NCBI GenBank assembly: GCA_023413555.1
Contig: JAEZPG010000096.1
Span: 97,174 to 161,173, forward strand
DNA: 64,000 nucleotides
Origin: Bacillota bacterium
GTDB lineage: Bacteria; Bacillota; Clostridia; Lachnospirales; Lachnospiraceae
Direction of reading: 5' to 3'
Within the stretch, counting starts at the first letter, position 1. Each line of letters opens with the position of its first letter. The position numbers were made by a program, and so were the translations under genes. Below, piece by piece: positions 16,663 to 24,890 of this stretch. A model generated the notes under the pieces. That model did not search any database. It saw nothing but the letters and a program-made list of their open reading frames with translations, and was not told the DNA's origin.

Positions 16663-17313
16663 ATGGATATTGAAACCTTTTGCAGAGGTTCTAGAAAACT
16701 TGCTGTGAAATACCGCTATTATCTAAAATACAATATTTTGATAGCGATGTGCATTCTTGCGCCCATCGTGATACTGACACTAGATCATTTAAATATTATA
16801 AAAGTTGGTAAATTACAGATTGGTAGTTTTTTTGTCGTATTGATCTGTATTGCTTGGTTGATAGTGTTATTGGTAGGTTTCTCTGGTCGTGGCTCGGTAG
16901 GAGCTTTACGTTATCAAATCTTTGGAATTACCCCAGACCGTAGGATCGTTCATTTCTGGTTTAAGGAAATGCTACGGGATGGTAAAGTGGTGTTACATTT
17001 TAAACCTTATCATAAAAAGCAGACAAAAGATGAATTTATTGATGTAATAAAGAAAAAAGAAGAAATCATCAATGATGAGAATTTTGAAGAATATCTGTGT
17101 ACCTTATGCAATGATGAAACAGTGCAGAGAAAGAGTGATATTCTGTATGAGATCATGGATGATATTCAGATAGTAAAGGAACGTAAGAAATACCTAGTAA
17201 TTAATTATACGATAGGGAATTTCAAAACAAAGAAAAAGCTTAAGATTTATAAAAACCTGACAAATCAGGATAAGATTTTAAAATTAATAAAAGATTCTGA
17301 AACAGCCCTCTAG
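16663..17313 (+). CDS. Uncharacterised two-helix membrane protein
   Basis: A 216-residue protein with two membrane helices (about residues 22-44 and 55-77) followed by a charged cytoplasmic domain rich in Lys and Glu (HFKPYHKKQTKDEFIDVIKKKEE, in part). No catalytic motif or known family is recognised. The ATG at 16663 is preceded by GGGGG; an upstream ATG at 16648 lacks a site. It lies 56 bases after glyQS and ends in a terminator, so it may be the last gene of that transcript. Confidence 0.65.
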   Translation: MDIETFCRGSRKLAVKYRYYLKYNILIAMCILAPIVILTLDHLNIIKVGKLQIGSFFVVLICIAWLIVLLVGFSGRGSVGALRYQIFGITPDRRIVHFWFKEMLRDGKVVLHFKPYHKKQTKDEFIDVIKKKEEIINDENFEEYLCTLCNDETVQRKSDILYEIMDDIQIVKERKKYLVINYTIGNFKTKKKLKIYKNLTNQDKILKLIKDSETAL

Positions 17314-17333
17314 ATTATTGAAGGGCTGTTTTT
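17302..17333 (+). terminator. Rho-independent terminator
   Basis: ACAGCCCT (17302-17309) pairs with AGGGCTGT (17322-17329), then TTTTT. The stem begins inside the last codons of the upstream membrane-protein gene. Confidence 0.85.
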
Positions 17334-17754
17334 CATGTAAGCAATGAGACAAGCAAGAAGTGATTGGTATAGCTGAAGAGGAGTATACAGATGCAAGTAT
17401 TCTCACCCATTCTTTTACACATGAGGTAATTAATGGGAGATAAAATAATACATTGTTTTAGGTACTCAAGAGAAGTATTGTATAAGGGAGATTTATATAC
17501 ATATATGTCAACCAAAATAAAAGTTTGGCAGAGAAATATTTACCATTTATCTATATTGTGTAGAAAGCATAAATAAAACATGGATTAGTGGTCTATAATT
17601 GACAAAAATGAAAAAACTATTTCCTTAATTGACCAAGTATGTTATAATATTCTGTGCATCTGGGTTATTGGCAAAATGGGAAGTAGCAATCCTTGGATAT
17701 CTTATCCTGATTGTTAAAATATTTAAACATATTGTTTAGGAGGTAATTACTACA
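17334..17754. other. 420-base intergenic region before ppdK
   Basis: It holds the ppdK promoter near its end. Around 17364-17434 one plus-strand frame reads IGIAEEEYTDASILTHSFTH and continues briefly to a stop. It has no start or ribosome site and may be a scrap of a lost gene, or chance. I see nothing else. Confidence 0.4.
17640..17648 (+). promoter_or_regulatory. Extended -10 promoter of ppdK
   Basis: TGTTATAAT (17640-17648) is a consensus extended -10 element. No good -35 hexamer lies 17 bases upstream. The leader to the ppdK ATG is about 100 bases. Confidence 0.5.
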
Positions 17755-20376
17755 ATGGCAAAATGGGTTTATATGTTCAAAGAAGGTAATGCTGACATGA
17801 AGAACCTTCTCGGTGGTAAAGGTGCTAACTTAGCCGAAATGACTAATTTAGGTTTACCAATTCCACAGGGTTTTACAGTAACAACTGAGGCTTGTACCGA
17901 GTATTACAACAATGGAAAACAAATCTCAGCTGAAACAGAAGATCAGATTTACAAAGCACTTGCACAACTTGAAGAACTTCAAGGCAAGAAATTTGGTGAT
18001 ACTGAGGATCCATTATTAGTTTCTGTTCGTTCCGGTGCTAGAGCTTCTATGCCTGGTATGATGGATACAATTCTTAACCTAGGTCTTAATGACGTAGCTG
18101 TTGAAGGATTTGCAAAGAAGACAGGAAATCCTCGATTTGCTTATGATTCATACAGAAGATTTATTCAGATGTTCTCCGACGTTGTTATGGAGATGAGCAA
18201 AACTTTCTTTGAAGGAATATTAGATGAGATTAAAGAAGCAAAAGGTGCTAAATTTGATACAGATTTAACTGCAGAAGATTTAAAAGAAGTAATTATTAAA
18301 TATAAGGCTATTTACAAAGAAAAAATGGGAACAGATTTCCCACAGGATCCTAAGGTTCAGTTGATGGAAGCTGTTAAAGCAGTATTCCGTTCTTGGGACA
18401 ACCCTCGTGCCATCTACTATAGAAGAATGAATGATATCCCTGGAGACTGGGGTACTGCTGTAAACGTTCAGTGTATGGTATTTGGTAATATGGGTGAGAC
18501 TTCCGGTACAGGTGTTGCATTTACTCGTAACCCATCTACTGGTGAAGCTAAGATTTATGGTGAGTATTTAATCAATGCACAAGGTGAAGACGTTGTTGCT
18601 GGTATAAGAACTCCTCAGCCTATTTCTAGATTAGAGCAGGATATGCCTGAGTGTTACAAGGAATTTATGGCTATTGCTCATAAACTTGAAGAACATTATA
18701 GAGATATGCAAGATATGGAATTTACTATTCAGGAAGGTAAATTATACTTCTTACAGACTCGTAATGGTAAGAGAACAGCTCCAGCTGCTCTTCAAATCGC
18801 TTGCGATTTAGTTGATGAAGGAAAGATTACGAAAGAGACAGCTATCAGCCGTATTGAAGCGAAATCTCTTGATCAGTTATTACATCCTGGATTTGATGTA
18901 AAAGCTCTTAAGGCTGCTACTCCTGTAGGTAAAGCTCTTCCAGCATCTCCTGGTGCTGCTGCTGGTAAAGTTTACTTTACTGCAGAAGATGCTAAGAATA
19001 ATCATGATAAAGGCGAAAGAGTTATCCTTGTTCGTAATGAGACTTCTCCAGAAGATATCGAAGGTATGCATGCTGCAGAAGGTATCTTAACTGTACATGG
19101 TGGTATGACTAGCCATGCAGCTGTTGTTGCTCGTGGTATGGGTACTGCTTGTGTATCTGGTTGTGCAGAAGTTAAGATCAACGAAGCTGAGAAGTTATTT
19201 ACAATCGCTGGTCAGACTGTAAAAGAAGGAGACTACATCTCCTTAGACGGTTCTACTGGTAATATCTATATTGGGGATATCCCAACTGTAGAAGCTGCTA
19301 TCAGTGGTAACTTTGATAGAATTATGCATTGGGCTGATGAAATCAGAACATTAAAGGTTAGAACAAATGCAGATACTCCAGCTGATGCAGCAAATGCTGT
19401 TAAGTTTGGTGCAGAAGGTATCGGTCTTTGCCGTACAGAGCATATGTTCTTCAACGAAGACAGAATTCCTAAGATTCGTAAGATGATTCTTTCCAAAACT
19501 GTAGAAGCTAGAGAAGAAGCTCTTAACGAACTGATTCCTTTCCAGAAAGGTGACTTCAAAGCATTATACGAAGTTATGGAGGGAAGACCAGTTACTATCC
19601 GTTTCTTAGATCCACCTCTACATGAGTTTGTTCCAACAGAGGAGAAAGATATTGCAGTATTAGCAGAAGATATGGGTCTCACTGTTGCAGAAGTTAAAGC
19701 TACTTGCGATGCTTTACATGAATTCAACCCAATGATGGGACACAGAGGATGCCGTCTTGCTGTAACTTATCCAGAAATCGCTAAGATGCAGACAAGAGCC
19801 GTAATGGAAGCTGCTATCGAAGTTAAGGCTGAAAAAGGCTTTGATATCGTACCTGAAATCATGATTCCATTAGTAGGCGAGAAGAAAGAGCTTAAATTCG
19901 TTAAAGATGTAGTTGTTGAGACTGCAGAATTAGTGAAGAAGGAAAAAGGATCTGATATCGAATACCATATCGGTACTATGATTGAGATTCCTCGTGCAGC
20001 TTTAATGGCTGATGAGATTGCTGAAGAAGCTGAATTCTTCTCCTTTGGTACTAACGATTTAACTCAGATGACCTTCGGATTCTCTCGTGATGATGCTGGT
20101 AAGTTCTTAGATTCTTACTACAGCAACAAGATTTACGAATCTGATCCATTTGCAAGACTTGATCAAGCAGGTGTTGGCCAATTAGTTAAGACTGCAGTTG
20201 AAAAAGGAAGACAGACCAGATCTAACATTAAGTTAGGTATCTGTGGTGAGCATGGTGGAGATCCATCTACTATCGAGTTCTGCCACAAAGTTGGTTTAAC
20301 TTATGTTTCCTGTTCTCCATTCCGTGTACCAATCGCAAGATTGGCTGCTGCACAGGCTGTTTTGAACAATAAATAA
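17755..20376 (+). CDS. ppdK: Pyruvate, phosphate dikinase
   Basis: Interconverts pyruvate, ATP and Pi with PEP, AMP and PPi; in fermentative Clostridia it links PPi metabolism to glycolysis. At 873 residues it has full length. The N-terminal ATP-grasp nucleotide domain starts KGANLAEMTNLGLPIPQGFT. The swivelling phosphohistidine domain has GGMTSHAAVVARGMG with the catalytic His near residue 454. The C-terminal TIM barrel binds PEP/pyruvate (CRTEHMFF, GTNDLTQMTFGFSRDDAGKF in part) and has the catalytic Cys near residue 830 in GICGEHGG. The ATG follows AGGAGGTAATTACTACA. Codon use is markedly biased, as in highly expressed genes. A terminator follows. Confidence 0.98.
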   Translation: MAKWVYMFKEGNADMKNLLGGKGANLAEMTNLGLPIPQGFTVTTEACTEYYNNGKQISAETEDQIYKALAQLEELQGKKFGDTEDPLLVSVRSGARASMPGMMDTILNLGLNDVAVEGFAKKTGNPRFAYDSYRRFIQMFSDVVMEMSKTFFEGILDEIKEAKGAKFDTDLTAEDLKEVIIKYKAIYKEKMGTDFPQDPKVQLMEAVKAVFRSWDNPRAIYYRRMNDIPGDWGTAVNVQCMVFGNMGETSGTGVAFTRNPSTGEAKIYGEYLINAQGEDVVAGIRTPQPISRLEQDMPECYKEFMAIAHKLEEHYRDMQDMEFTIQEGKLYFLQTRNGKRTAPAALQIACDLVDEGKITKETAISRIEAKSLDQLLHPGFDVKALKAATPVGKALPASPGAAAGKVYFTAEDAKNNHDKGERVILVRNETSPEDIEGMHAAEGILTVHGGMTSHAAVVARGMGTACVSGCAEVKINEAEKLFTIAGQTVKEGDYISLDGSTGNIYIGDIPTVEAAISGNFDRIMHWADEIRTLKVRTNADTPADAANAVKFGAEGIGLCRTEHMFFNEDRIPKIRKMILSKTVEAREEALNELIPFQKGDFKALYEVMEGRPVTIRFLDPPLHEFVPTEEKDIAVLAEDMGLTVAEVKATCDALHEFNPMMGHRGCRLAVTYPEIAKMQTRAVMEAAIEVKAEKGFDIVPEIMIPLVGEKKELKFVKDVVVETAELVKKEKGSDIEYHIGTMIEIPRAALMADEIAEEAEFFSFGTNDLTQMTFGFSRDDAGKFLDSYYSNKIYESDPFARLDQAGVGQLVKTAVEKGRQTRSNIKLGICGEHGGDPSTIEFCHKVGLTYVSCSPFRVPIARLAAAQAVLNNK

Positions 20377-20394
20377 TAAGTAGAATAAATAATG

Positions 20395-20428
20395 AGCCCT
20401 CTATCGTACAGAACGGTAGGGGGCTTTT
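20395..20428 (+). terminator. Rho-independent terminator after ppdK
   Basis: AGCCCTCTA with its near-complement TAGGGGGCT (one G-T pair), then TTTTT. Confidence 0.85.
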
Positions 20429-20481
20429 TGTGGTTCTTAAGAATGGGAAGTCGAAATGAGGGAGGTTGCCTAAATCGCTTC

Positions 20482-20510
20482 TTGACATTAGTACTATATA
20501 GTACTAATAT
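20482..20510 (+). promoter_or_regulatory. marR promoter with a perfect operator palindrome in the spacer
   Basis: TTGACA (20482-20487), 17 bases, TAATAT (20505-20510). The 20-base perfect palindrome at 20488-20507 (half site TTAGTACTAT) fills the spacer and enters the -10. This is the placement expected for a repressor that excludes RNA polymerase, most simply the MarR protein encoded next. Confidence 0.75.
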
Positions 20511-20531
20511 GTATATAGTAGGAGGATCATA

Positions 20532-20981
20532 ATGATAGAGAATACAGAAGGTGGATTTCTAATAAGCAAAATAAAACAAATACAAGGACGTTTGTTTGAA
20601 AAAATACTTATAGAACACGGCATAGACCAATTTAATGGAGCACAAGGTCGTATTTTGTTTGTATTATGGGAAAATGATAACATCCCTATAAAAGAATTGT
20701 CTAACCAAACAGGACTCGCTAAGACTACATTAACAAGTATGCTGGAGAGATTGGAGAATTCGGGGAATATACAAAGAATATATGACCCCACGGATAGAAG
20801 AATTGTAAAAATCAAATTAACTGAAGCAGCACAAAATCTTAGGATACAATACAATGAAGTATCTGCTAAGATGAATGAGATTTTTTATGAAGGGTTTGAT
20901 GATAATGAAATACAGTCCTTTGAAAATAGTCTTAGGAAAGTCCTTGAGAATCTTACAAAAAAGGAGAATAGTAATGGATAG
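20532..20981 (+). CDS. MarR-family transcriptional regulator
   Basis: A 149-residue winged-helix regulator. The MarR core shows LFVLWENDNIPIKELSNQTG (recognition helix region), LAKTTLTSMLERLENSGNI and the wing DPTDRRIVKIKLTEAA. The ATG follows AGGAGGATCATA. It overlaps the PNPOx-like gene by eight bases, so both are one operon. The palindrome in its promoter spacer points to autoregulation. The ligand is unknown. Confidence 0.92.
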   Translation: MIENTEGGFLISKIKQIQGRLFEKILIEHGIDQFNGAQGRILFVLWENDNIPIKELSNQTGLAKTTLTSMLERLENSGNIQRIYDPTDRRIVKIKLTEAAQNLRIQYNEVSAKMNEIFYEGFDDNEIQSFENSLRKVLENLTKKENSNG

Positions 20982-21405
20982 TGTTATTAAATCATCGATT
21001 CGTAAATTACGGGAGAATGCGCAGATTGCATATGTAGGCTCTGTAAATGAAAATGGTTTCCCACAAATTAAAGGTATGTTAGTTCTTGAGCATGAAAGTA
21101 TGGTAACTCATTATTTTTCAACCAACACAAGTTCAAATCGTGTAAAGCAATTTCTTAATAACCCGAAAGCATCCGTATATTATTGTGATGAAACAAAAGA
21201 CAAATATAAAGGTGCGCTATTTACTGGTACTATGGAAGTGTGCACCGATCATGAAACAAAAGAGTTTATGTGGCGGGAGGGTTTTGAAATCTACTATCCT
21301 AAGGGAATAGATGATGAGGATTACTGTGTCTATAAGTTTACTGCTGAAACAGTTAACTATTATCATGGATTAAGTAACGTAACCATGTCCGTTGAGGAAC
21401 TGTAA
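20974..21405 (+). CDS. Pyridoxamine 5'-phosphate oxidase-like (FMN-binding split barrel) protein
   Basis: A 143-residue protein of the general PNPOx-like split-barrel family. It has AYVGSVNENGFPQIKGML in the first strands, then TNTSSNRVKQFLNNPKASVYYCD, a pattern typical of flavin- or F420-type small oxidoreductases in Clostridia. The true substrate is unknown, and it is not necessarily a pyridoxamine oxidase. I chose the ATG at 20974 because AGGAG is placed before it and the N-terminus then fits the family; it overlaps marR by eight bases. It is probably the MarR target gene. A terminator follows. Confidence 0.85.
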   Translation: MDSVIKSSIRKLRENAQIAYVGSVNENGFPQIKGMLVLEHESMVTHYFSTNTSSNRVKQFLNNPKASVYYCDETKDKYKGALFTGTMEVCTDHETKEFMWREGFEIYYPKGIDDEDYCVYKFTAETVNYYHGLSNVTMSVEEL

Positions 21406-21449
21406 GTTACATAGTTACAATCGATTGGCAACAGAAAAGATATATATTA

Positions 21450-21486
21450 AGCCCTCTACCCTAGTCAAGGGATAGAGGGCTATTTT
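21450..21486 (+). terminator. Rho-independent terminator after the PNPOx-like gene
   Basis: AGCCCTCTA (21450-21458) pairs with TAGAGGGCT (21473-21481), then TATTTT. Confidence 0.8.
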
Positions 21487-21557
21487 ATGATAGTAAGACA
21501 CACTATTGTCATATTAAGTTCGGTATACTTATAGGCAACAATCATTGAGGAGGTAGT

Positions 21558-21857
21558 ATGATGTTACCTGATAATAAGTATTTAGGTGGGACAGTTTATA
21601 CCGTGGCAGGAATCGGTGAAGCTGGGTATAGTGGAGATGGAGGACCAGCAATCAAAGCACAAGTAAACGATGTATATGGACTTGGTATCGATCAATATGA
21701 TAATATCTATAGTATGGATAGTTTAAACTTTGTTGTTAGGAGGACAGATGCTAAAACTAAAATAATTAGAACAATAGTTGGTAAAGGAATGGCTGGCCCG
21801 ATTTCTGAGTTTGAAAGGGTTTCTGATTGTTATATTGGAAGGGTTGTACATGAATAG
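21558..21857 (+). pseudogene. NHL-repeat beta-propeller protein, 5' remnant
   Basis: This 99-codon frame opens with a good ribosome site (GAGGAGGTAGT) and encodes about one and a half NHL repeats: YTVAGIGEAGYSGDGGPA, then VYGLGIDQYDNIYSMDS and VVRRTD, then a second TIVGKGMAGP. It then runs into unrelated residues and stops. Complete NHL propellers have four to six repeats. A matching 3' fragment lies at 22538-22690, on the far side of a broken regulator gene, so the most economical reading is one NHL gene interrupted and decayed. Function of the original is unknown. Confidence 0.65.
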
Positions 21858-21982
21858 GAAAGTTTATGCAACTGAGAGTTTACATATATCTAAAATAAAG
21901 CAAGTATTGTGTGGTGGAGTTGGAGTTTTGTAAAACGTATCATTATGGTATGAACAGAAATAGGAATAAGGAGGATTATAGT

Positions 21983-22534
21983 ATGAGTTTAGGCCATAAT
22001 ATTCAGTACTTAAGGAAACAAAGAAAAATGACGCAGGAAGAGTTGGCCGAGAATATGTCAGTATCACGTCAAACGATATGTGATGGTTACCCCTAATCCG
22101 GAGGATGATGTGATTGCATATATGGATAGGTGGGCGAAAGATTCTGGATTACTGGCCTACGATCATAATGCAAAACGTATTGGCTGGGATTTTCCGTATG
22201 TGTCAATGGAACAACAGAATCGTTTTGGACTTCGTGGATATGTAGTAGCTTATATTTTACCTAACGGATTTGAGACATCATTCCCGGGAGTTGAGTATGC
22301 TGAGCAAAAGGAAGCAAGCTATGCAGTTATCACTATTGAGGAACCATTTGTACAGGCGTTTGAGAGAATACCAAATGGTTATAAGAGAATTATGGAGTAT
22401 TTGCAGGCAAATTGGTGAAAGAGAAACTAGAAGATAATGTTTTGCCTTGTTTTGAGTATATATATGAAAAGACGGTGTGACCTATATGGATGTATCGATC
22501 CATGTGGATGCAGTTGTGAAGTGTAAATATTGTC
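21983..22534 (+). pseudogene. XRE-type HTH regulator with GyrI-like effector domain, broken
   Basis: The N-terminus (from ATG 21983, after AAGGAGGATTATAGT) is an XRE helix-turn-helix: LGHNIQYLRKQRKMTQEELA and MSVSRQTI. The frame then fails at about 22078 and stops at 22094. In another frame RYVMVTPNPEDDVIAYMDRW follows immediately and continues as a GyrI-like ligand-binding domain to a stop at 22418. Two further frames carry on the same domain: VKEKLEDNVLPCFEYIYEK (to 22479) and DGVTYMDVSIHVDAVVK (to about 22520). The gap between HTH and effector domain has been deleted at the bases ACGATATG, and at least two frameshifts follow. It cannot make a normal product. Confidence 0.75.
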
Positions 22535-22537
22535 TAT

Positions 22538-22690
22538 AATATTGCTGGAAATGGGAAAAAGGGGTATAATGAATTTGATTGTTTAGCACTAGATGAAAGC
22601 TTATTTATTCATGGAGTAAGAATGGATTTTGCAAATAGCATATATTTTAATAATTTTAACAATCATATTGTGAGAGTCGTTAAATTTTGA
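22538..22690 (+). pseudogene. NHL-repeat protein, 3' remnant
   Basis: A 50-codon open stretch without a start reads NIAGNGKKGYNEFDCLALDE, then GVRMDFANSIYFNNFNNHIV and RVVKF before TGA. This is the form of an NHL repeat (AGNG, then gv-x-D-x2-nsiY, then n-x-ivRvv) at a propeller C-terminus. It starts directly after the end of the broken XRE-GyrI gene and is followed by a terminator. It appears to be the tail of the remnant at 21558-21857. Confidence 0.6.
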
Positions 22691-22693
22691 TTA

Positions 22694-22734
22694 AAAACCT
22701 CTCTTTATTAGCACAGATAATGAGAGGTTTTGTT
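22694..22734 (+). terminator. Rho-independent terminator after the NHL remnant
   Basis: AACCTCT (22697-22703) pairs with AGAGGTT (22723-22729), with A and T runs outside. TTATTA/TAAT inside may extend the stem. Confidence 0.75.
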
Positions 22735-22770
22735 GGAATAAACATAGTATGATAAGAATAAGGAGCGGGT

Positions 22771-23148
22771 ATGAAAATGGAATGGATTGAAAGACTTAAT
22801 ATGTCAATAAACTATATTGAAGAACATCTAAAGGATGAACTTGACTATGAGCAGTTAGGAAGAATTTCCTGTTGTTCCTCCTATCATTTTCAGAGAATGT
22901 TTACTTTTATGTCTGGCATTCCTCTGTCTGAATATATTCGGAGAAGAAAGATGTCTTTGGCTGCAGTCGATTTGCAAGGTGGCGATGCAAAGATTATTGA
23001 CATAGCTGGAAAGTATGGCTATAGTTCCCCTACCGCATTTAACCGTGCATTTCAGATGGTTCATGGGATAGCTCCATCTGCTGTAAAAAATAAGGGTGCC
23101 TCTGTAAAATCCTTTCCACCGCTTATCTTTACAATTACTATTAAATGA
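22771..23148 (+). CDS. AraC-family HTH half of a split AraC-GyrI-like regulator
   Basis: The 125-residue product is the DNA-binding half of an AraC/XylS-type regulator: two helix-turn-helix motifs within residues 8-105, with DYEQLGRISCCSSYHFQRMF, then IPLSEYIRRRKMS and IIDIAGKYGYSSPTAFNRAF. It ends PLIFTITIK and a TGA. The next codons stay in the same frame and encode the GyrI-like ligand-binding half (23149-23622). In relatives these two halves are normally one protein of about 280 residues, so the TGA looks like a single nonsense change (for example from GGA). The AAGGAG before the ATG is good. Two separate proteins could still form, so I list both as CDS. Confidence 0.8.
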   Translation: MKMEWIERLNMSINYIEEHLKDELDYEQLGRISCCSSYHFQRMFTFMSGIPLSEYIRRRKMSLAAVDLQGGDAKIIDIAGKYGYSSPTAFNRAFQMVHGIAPSAVKNKGASVKSFPPLIFTITIK

Positions 23149-23622
23149 GTGGAAGAAATGAATTATCGCGTTGAATCAAAGGAAGCTTTTCGTATAATTG
23201 GAGTGTCACAGCCACTGAGTCAAGACCAGGAGGTTAATTTTTCGGTTGTTCCTACTATGTGGCAAGAGGCAATACAAAAAGGAACCATTGAGAAAATATC
23301 TGGCTTGATGGATGCTGAACCAATGGGAATTCTAGGCGTAAGTGTTTGTGATGAGGAGGATCAATGGAGATACTTTATTGCAGTTGCAAGTACCAAGGAA
23401 AGTAAAGAGTTTGAGGAATGTATGGTACCGGCGGCCACTTGGGCTATCTTCCAGGGAGAAGGAACTAATCAGGATATTCAGGATTTGGAACGTCGTATTG
23501 TAACAGAATGGTTACCTACCTCAGGATATGAATATGGTAATGCCGCAGACGTTGAAGTGTACATAAGTGCTGATCCTAACAATGCTAAGTATGAGGTGTG
23601 GATACCTGTGATAAAGAAATAA
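23149..23622 (+). CDS. GyrI-like effector-binding half of the split regulator
   Basis: This frame continues the AraC gene after one TGA codon. It encodes a GyrI-like/AraC effector-binding domain: MNYRVESKEAFRIIGVSQPL, MWQEAIQKGTIEKISGLM, GILGVSVCDEEDQWRYFIAV, then a C-terminal DVEVYISADPNNAKYEVWIP. If translated alone it might begin at GTG 23149 or ATG 23158, but no clear Shine-Dalgarno precedes either beyond the end of the upstream gene. The domain itself is intact. It may act as a free ligand-binding protein, or it may be a decaying part of the split gene. Confidence 0.75.
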   Translation: MEEMNYRVESKEAFRIIGVSQPLSQDQEVNFSVVPTMWQEAIQKGTIEKISGLMDAEPMGILGVSVCDEEDQWRYFIAVASTKESKEFEECMVPAATWAIFQGEGTNQDIQDLERRIVTEWLPTSGYEYGNAADVEVYISADPNNAKYEVWIPVIKK

Positions 23623-23638
23623 TTTTAGGGAGGATACT

Positions 23639-24109
23639 ATGGACGAAAAACTTGTTTTGTTTTATGAATCTGTGGATGGACGCTTCTTGGATTTTGTCAT
23701 GGAAATAACGGATTATTTAGTAGAAAAGGGCTGTAAATGCGATATTAAGACTGCCAAAAATGGGTATATGGTTTCTTTCATTCGAAAAGATACCAAAAGA
23801 ACATTTGCTAACCTAGTTACCCGTAAATCAGGAATGAAGCTTCGTATTTATGCTGATCATATCAAGGAGTATCAGAGTTTTTTAGATACTTTACCTGAGA
23901 ATATAAAAAAGGACATTCGTAAGTCATCTGTCTGTAAACGACTCGTAGATCCGAATGATTGTAATCCAAGATGTTTAATGGGTTATACATTTGATATGGA
24001 TGGCGAGACCTATAACAAATGTCGTTACATGGCATTTATGCCGAGTTTGAGTGAGGATAACAATGCTTTTATTAGGAAGTTTTTAGAAAATGAGTTATCC
24101 ATAGGGTAG
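23639..24109 (+). CDS. Uncharacterised protein, 156 aa, cysteine-containing
   Basis: No family recognised with confidence. The protein is soluble and charged. It has CKC at residues 32-34, RTFANLVTRKSGMKLRIYAD in the middle, and a C-terminal group of cysteines in SVCKRLVDPNDCNPRCLMGY and NKCRY. The KLRIY-x-D-HI strand and the later CNPRC-x-MGY motif recall small Clostridia proteins annotated only as hypothetical. It starts 16 bases after the GyrI-like half, with AGGGAGGATACT before the ATG, so it is probably cotranscribed with the split regulator and may be its target. Confidence 0.7.
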   Translation: MDEKLVLFYESVDGRFLDFVMEITDYLVEKGCKCDIKTAKNGYMVSFIRKDTKRTFANLVTRKSGMKLRIYADHIKEYQSFLDTLPENIKKDIRKSSVCKRLVDPNDCNPRCLMGYTFDMDGETYNKCRYMAFMPSLSEDNNAFIRKFLENELSIG

Positions 24110-24198
24110 ATTACTTAGTAGGAGTACATGGACATAGGTGGATTCCTATGCTAGAATTATTCTTGAATCAAAGAAAATTATAGTATTAGGAGTATTCT

Positions 24199-24837
24199 AT
24201 GCCAAAAGTAACGGAAGAGTATAAAATAAAAAAAAGAAAGACAATTATAGAAGCGGCAGTGGAAGTTCTAAAACAAAAGCCCCTTTATGAGATTACGATG
24301 TTAGATGTTATTAATGAAGCTAAGCTTTCCAAAGGAGGAATATATCTCTATTTTTCGGATATTGATGATCTGGTGATTCAGACGATGAATTTCCTTATGG
24401 AAAGTCATGAGCCACTTGTTTTTGCTGAGAAAAGCTTAAGTGGTGATGTGGAGAATGATTTGCTAAACGTATTTGGCCAGTTAGGCGACTTCATTGAGGC
24501 ATGTCCTGCTATTATCAGTAAACTTAGATCAGAATTAGTGATTTATATTAACTATTATCCTGAAAAGATGGAGAGATATAAAACTGCTCTGGCTATACAG
24601 CAAGATGGTGACCGATTTATGGAGATGACGTCAAAGCTAATAAAAAGAGGAATCCAGCAGAAGATATTTAGACAGGATGTTGCTATAGAAGTAATTATGA
24701 TGAATATATCTATCTATCTGAACGGAATCTCAGATGCTGTTGTAAGGTCTATCCTGTATAAAACAGAATCCTTATCTTATCCACTTAAAGAGTATTTAGT
24801 ACAATTTATACGTGGCGTTATCCTATCGTTAAAATAA
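24199..24837 (+). CDS. TetR-family transcriptional regulator
   Basis: A 212-residue regulator. The TetR HTH lies at residues 12-58: RKTIIEAAVEVLKQKPLYEI, then MLDVINEAKLSKGGIYLYFS. The C-terminal ligand/dimer domain is all helical and diverged. The ATG follows TTAGGAG. The CPBP protease gene lies downstream on the same strand, separated by a 26-bp perfect hairpin that includes the downstream ribosome site, and it is a plausible target of this regulator. Confidence 0.88.
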   Translation: MPKVTEEYKIKKRKTIIEAAVEVLKQKPLYEITMLDVINEAKLSKGGIYLYFSDIDDLVIQTMNFLMESHEPLVFAEKSLSGDVENDLLNVFGQLGDFIEACPAIISKLRSELVIYINYYPEKMERYKTALAIQQDGDRFMEMTSKLIKRGIQQKIFRQDVAIEVIMMNISIYLNGISDAVVRSILYKTESLSYPLKEYLVQFIRGVILSLK

Positions 24838-24861
24838 ATGAGAGTTAAGTCATTTTTATGC

Positions 24862-24890
24862 TTGACGAATGAGCAACCCTCCTATAGAAT
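24862..24890 (+). promoter_or_regulatory. Putative promoter of the CPBP gene inside the hairpin's 5' arm
   Basis: TTGACG (24862-24867), 17 bases, TAGAAT (24885-24890). The -10 lies within the left arm of the hairpin at 24875-24930, so the expected start (about 24897) falls near its loop. A transcript from here would lack most of the left arm. Confidence 0.5.

Noticed and set aside
17599..17648. TTGACA/TTGACC hexamers as -35 elements for ppdK
   Set aside because: Neither is 16-18 bases from the TATAAT at 17643-17648 (the nearer one is 8 bases away). The extended -10 is the better explanation.
19266..19727. 153-codon open frame antisense to ppdK
   Set aside because: It is a shadow of the strongly biased codons of ppdK. 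No ribosome site and no recognisable protein.
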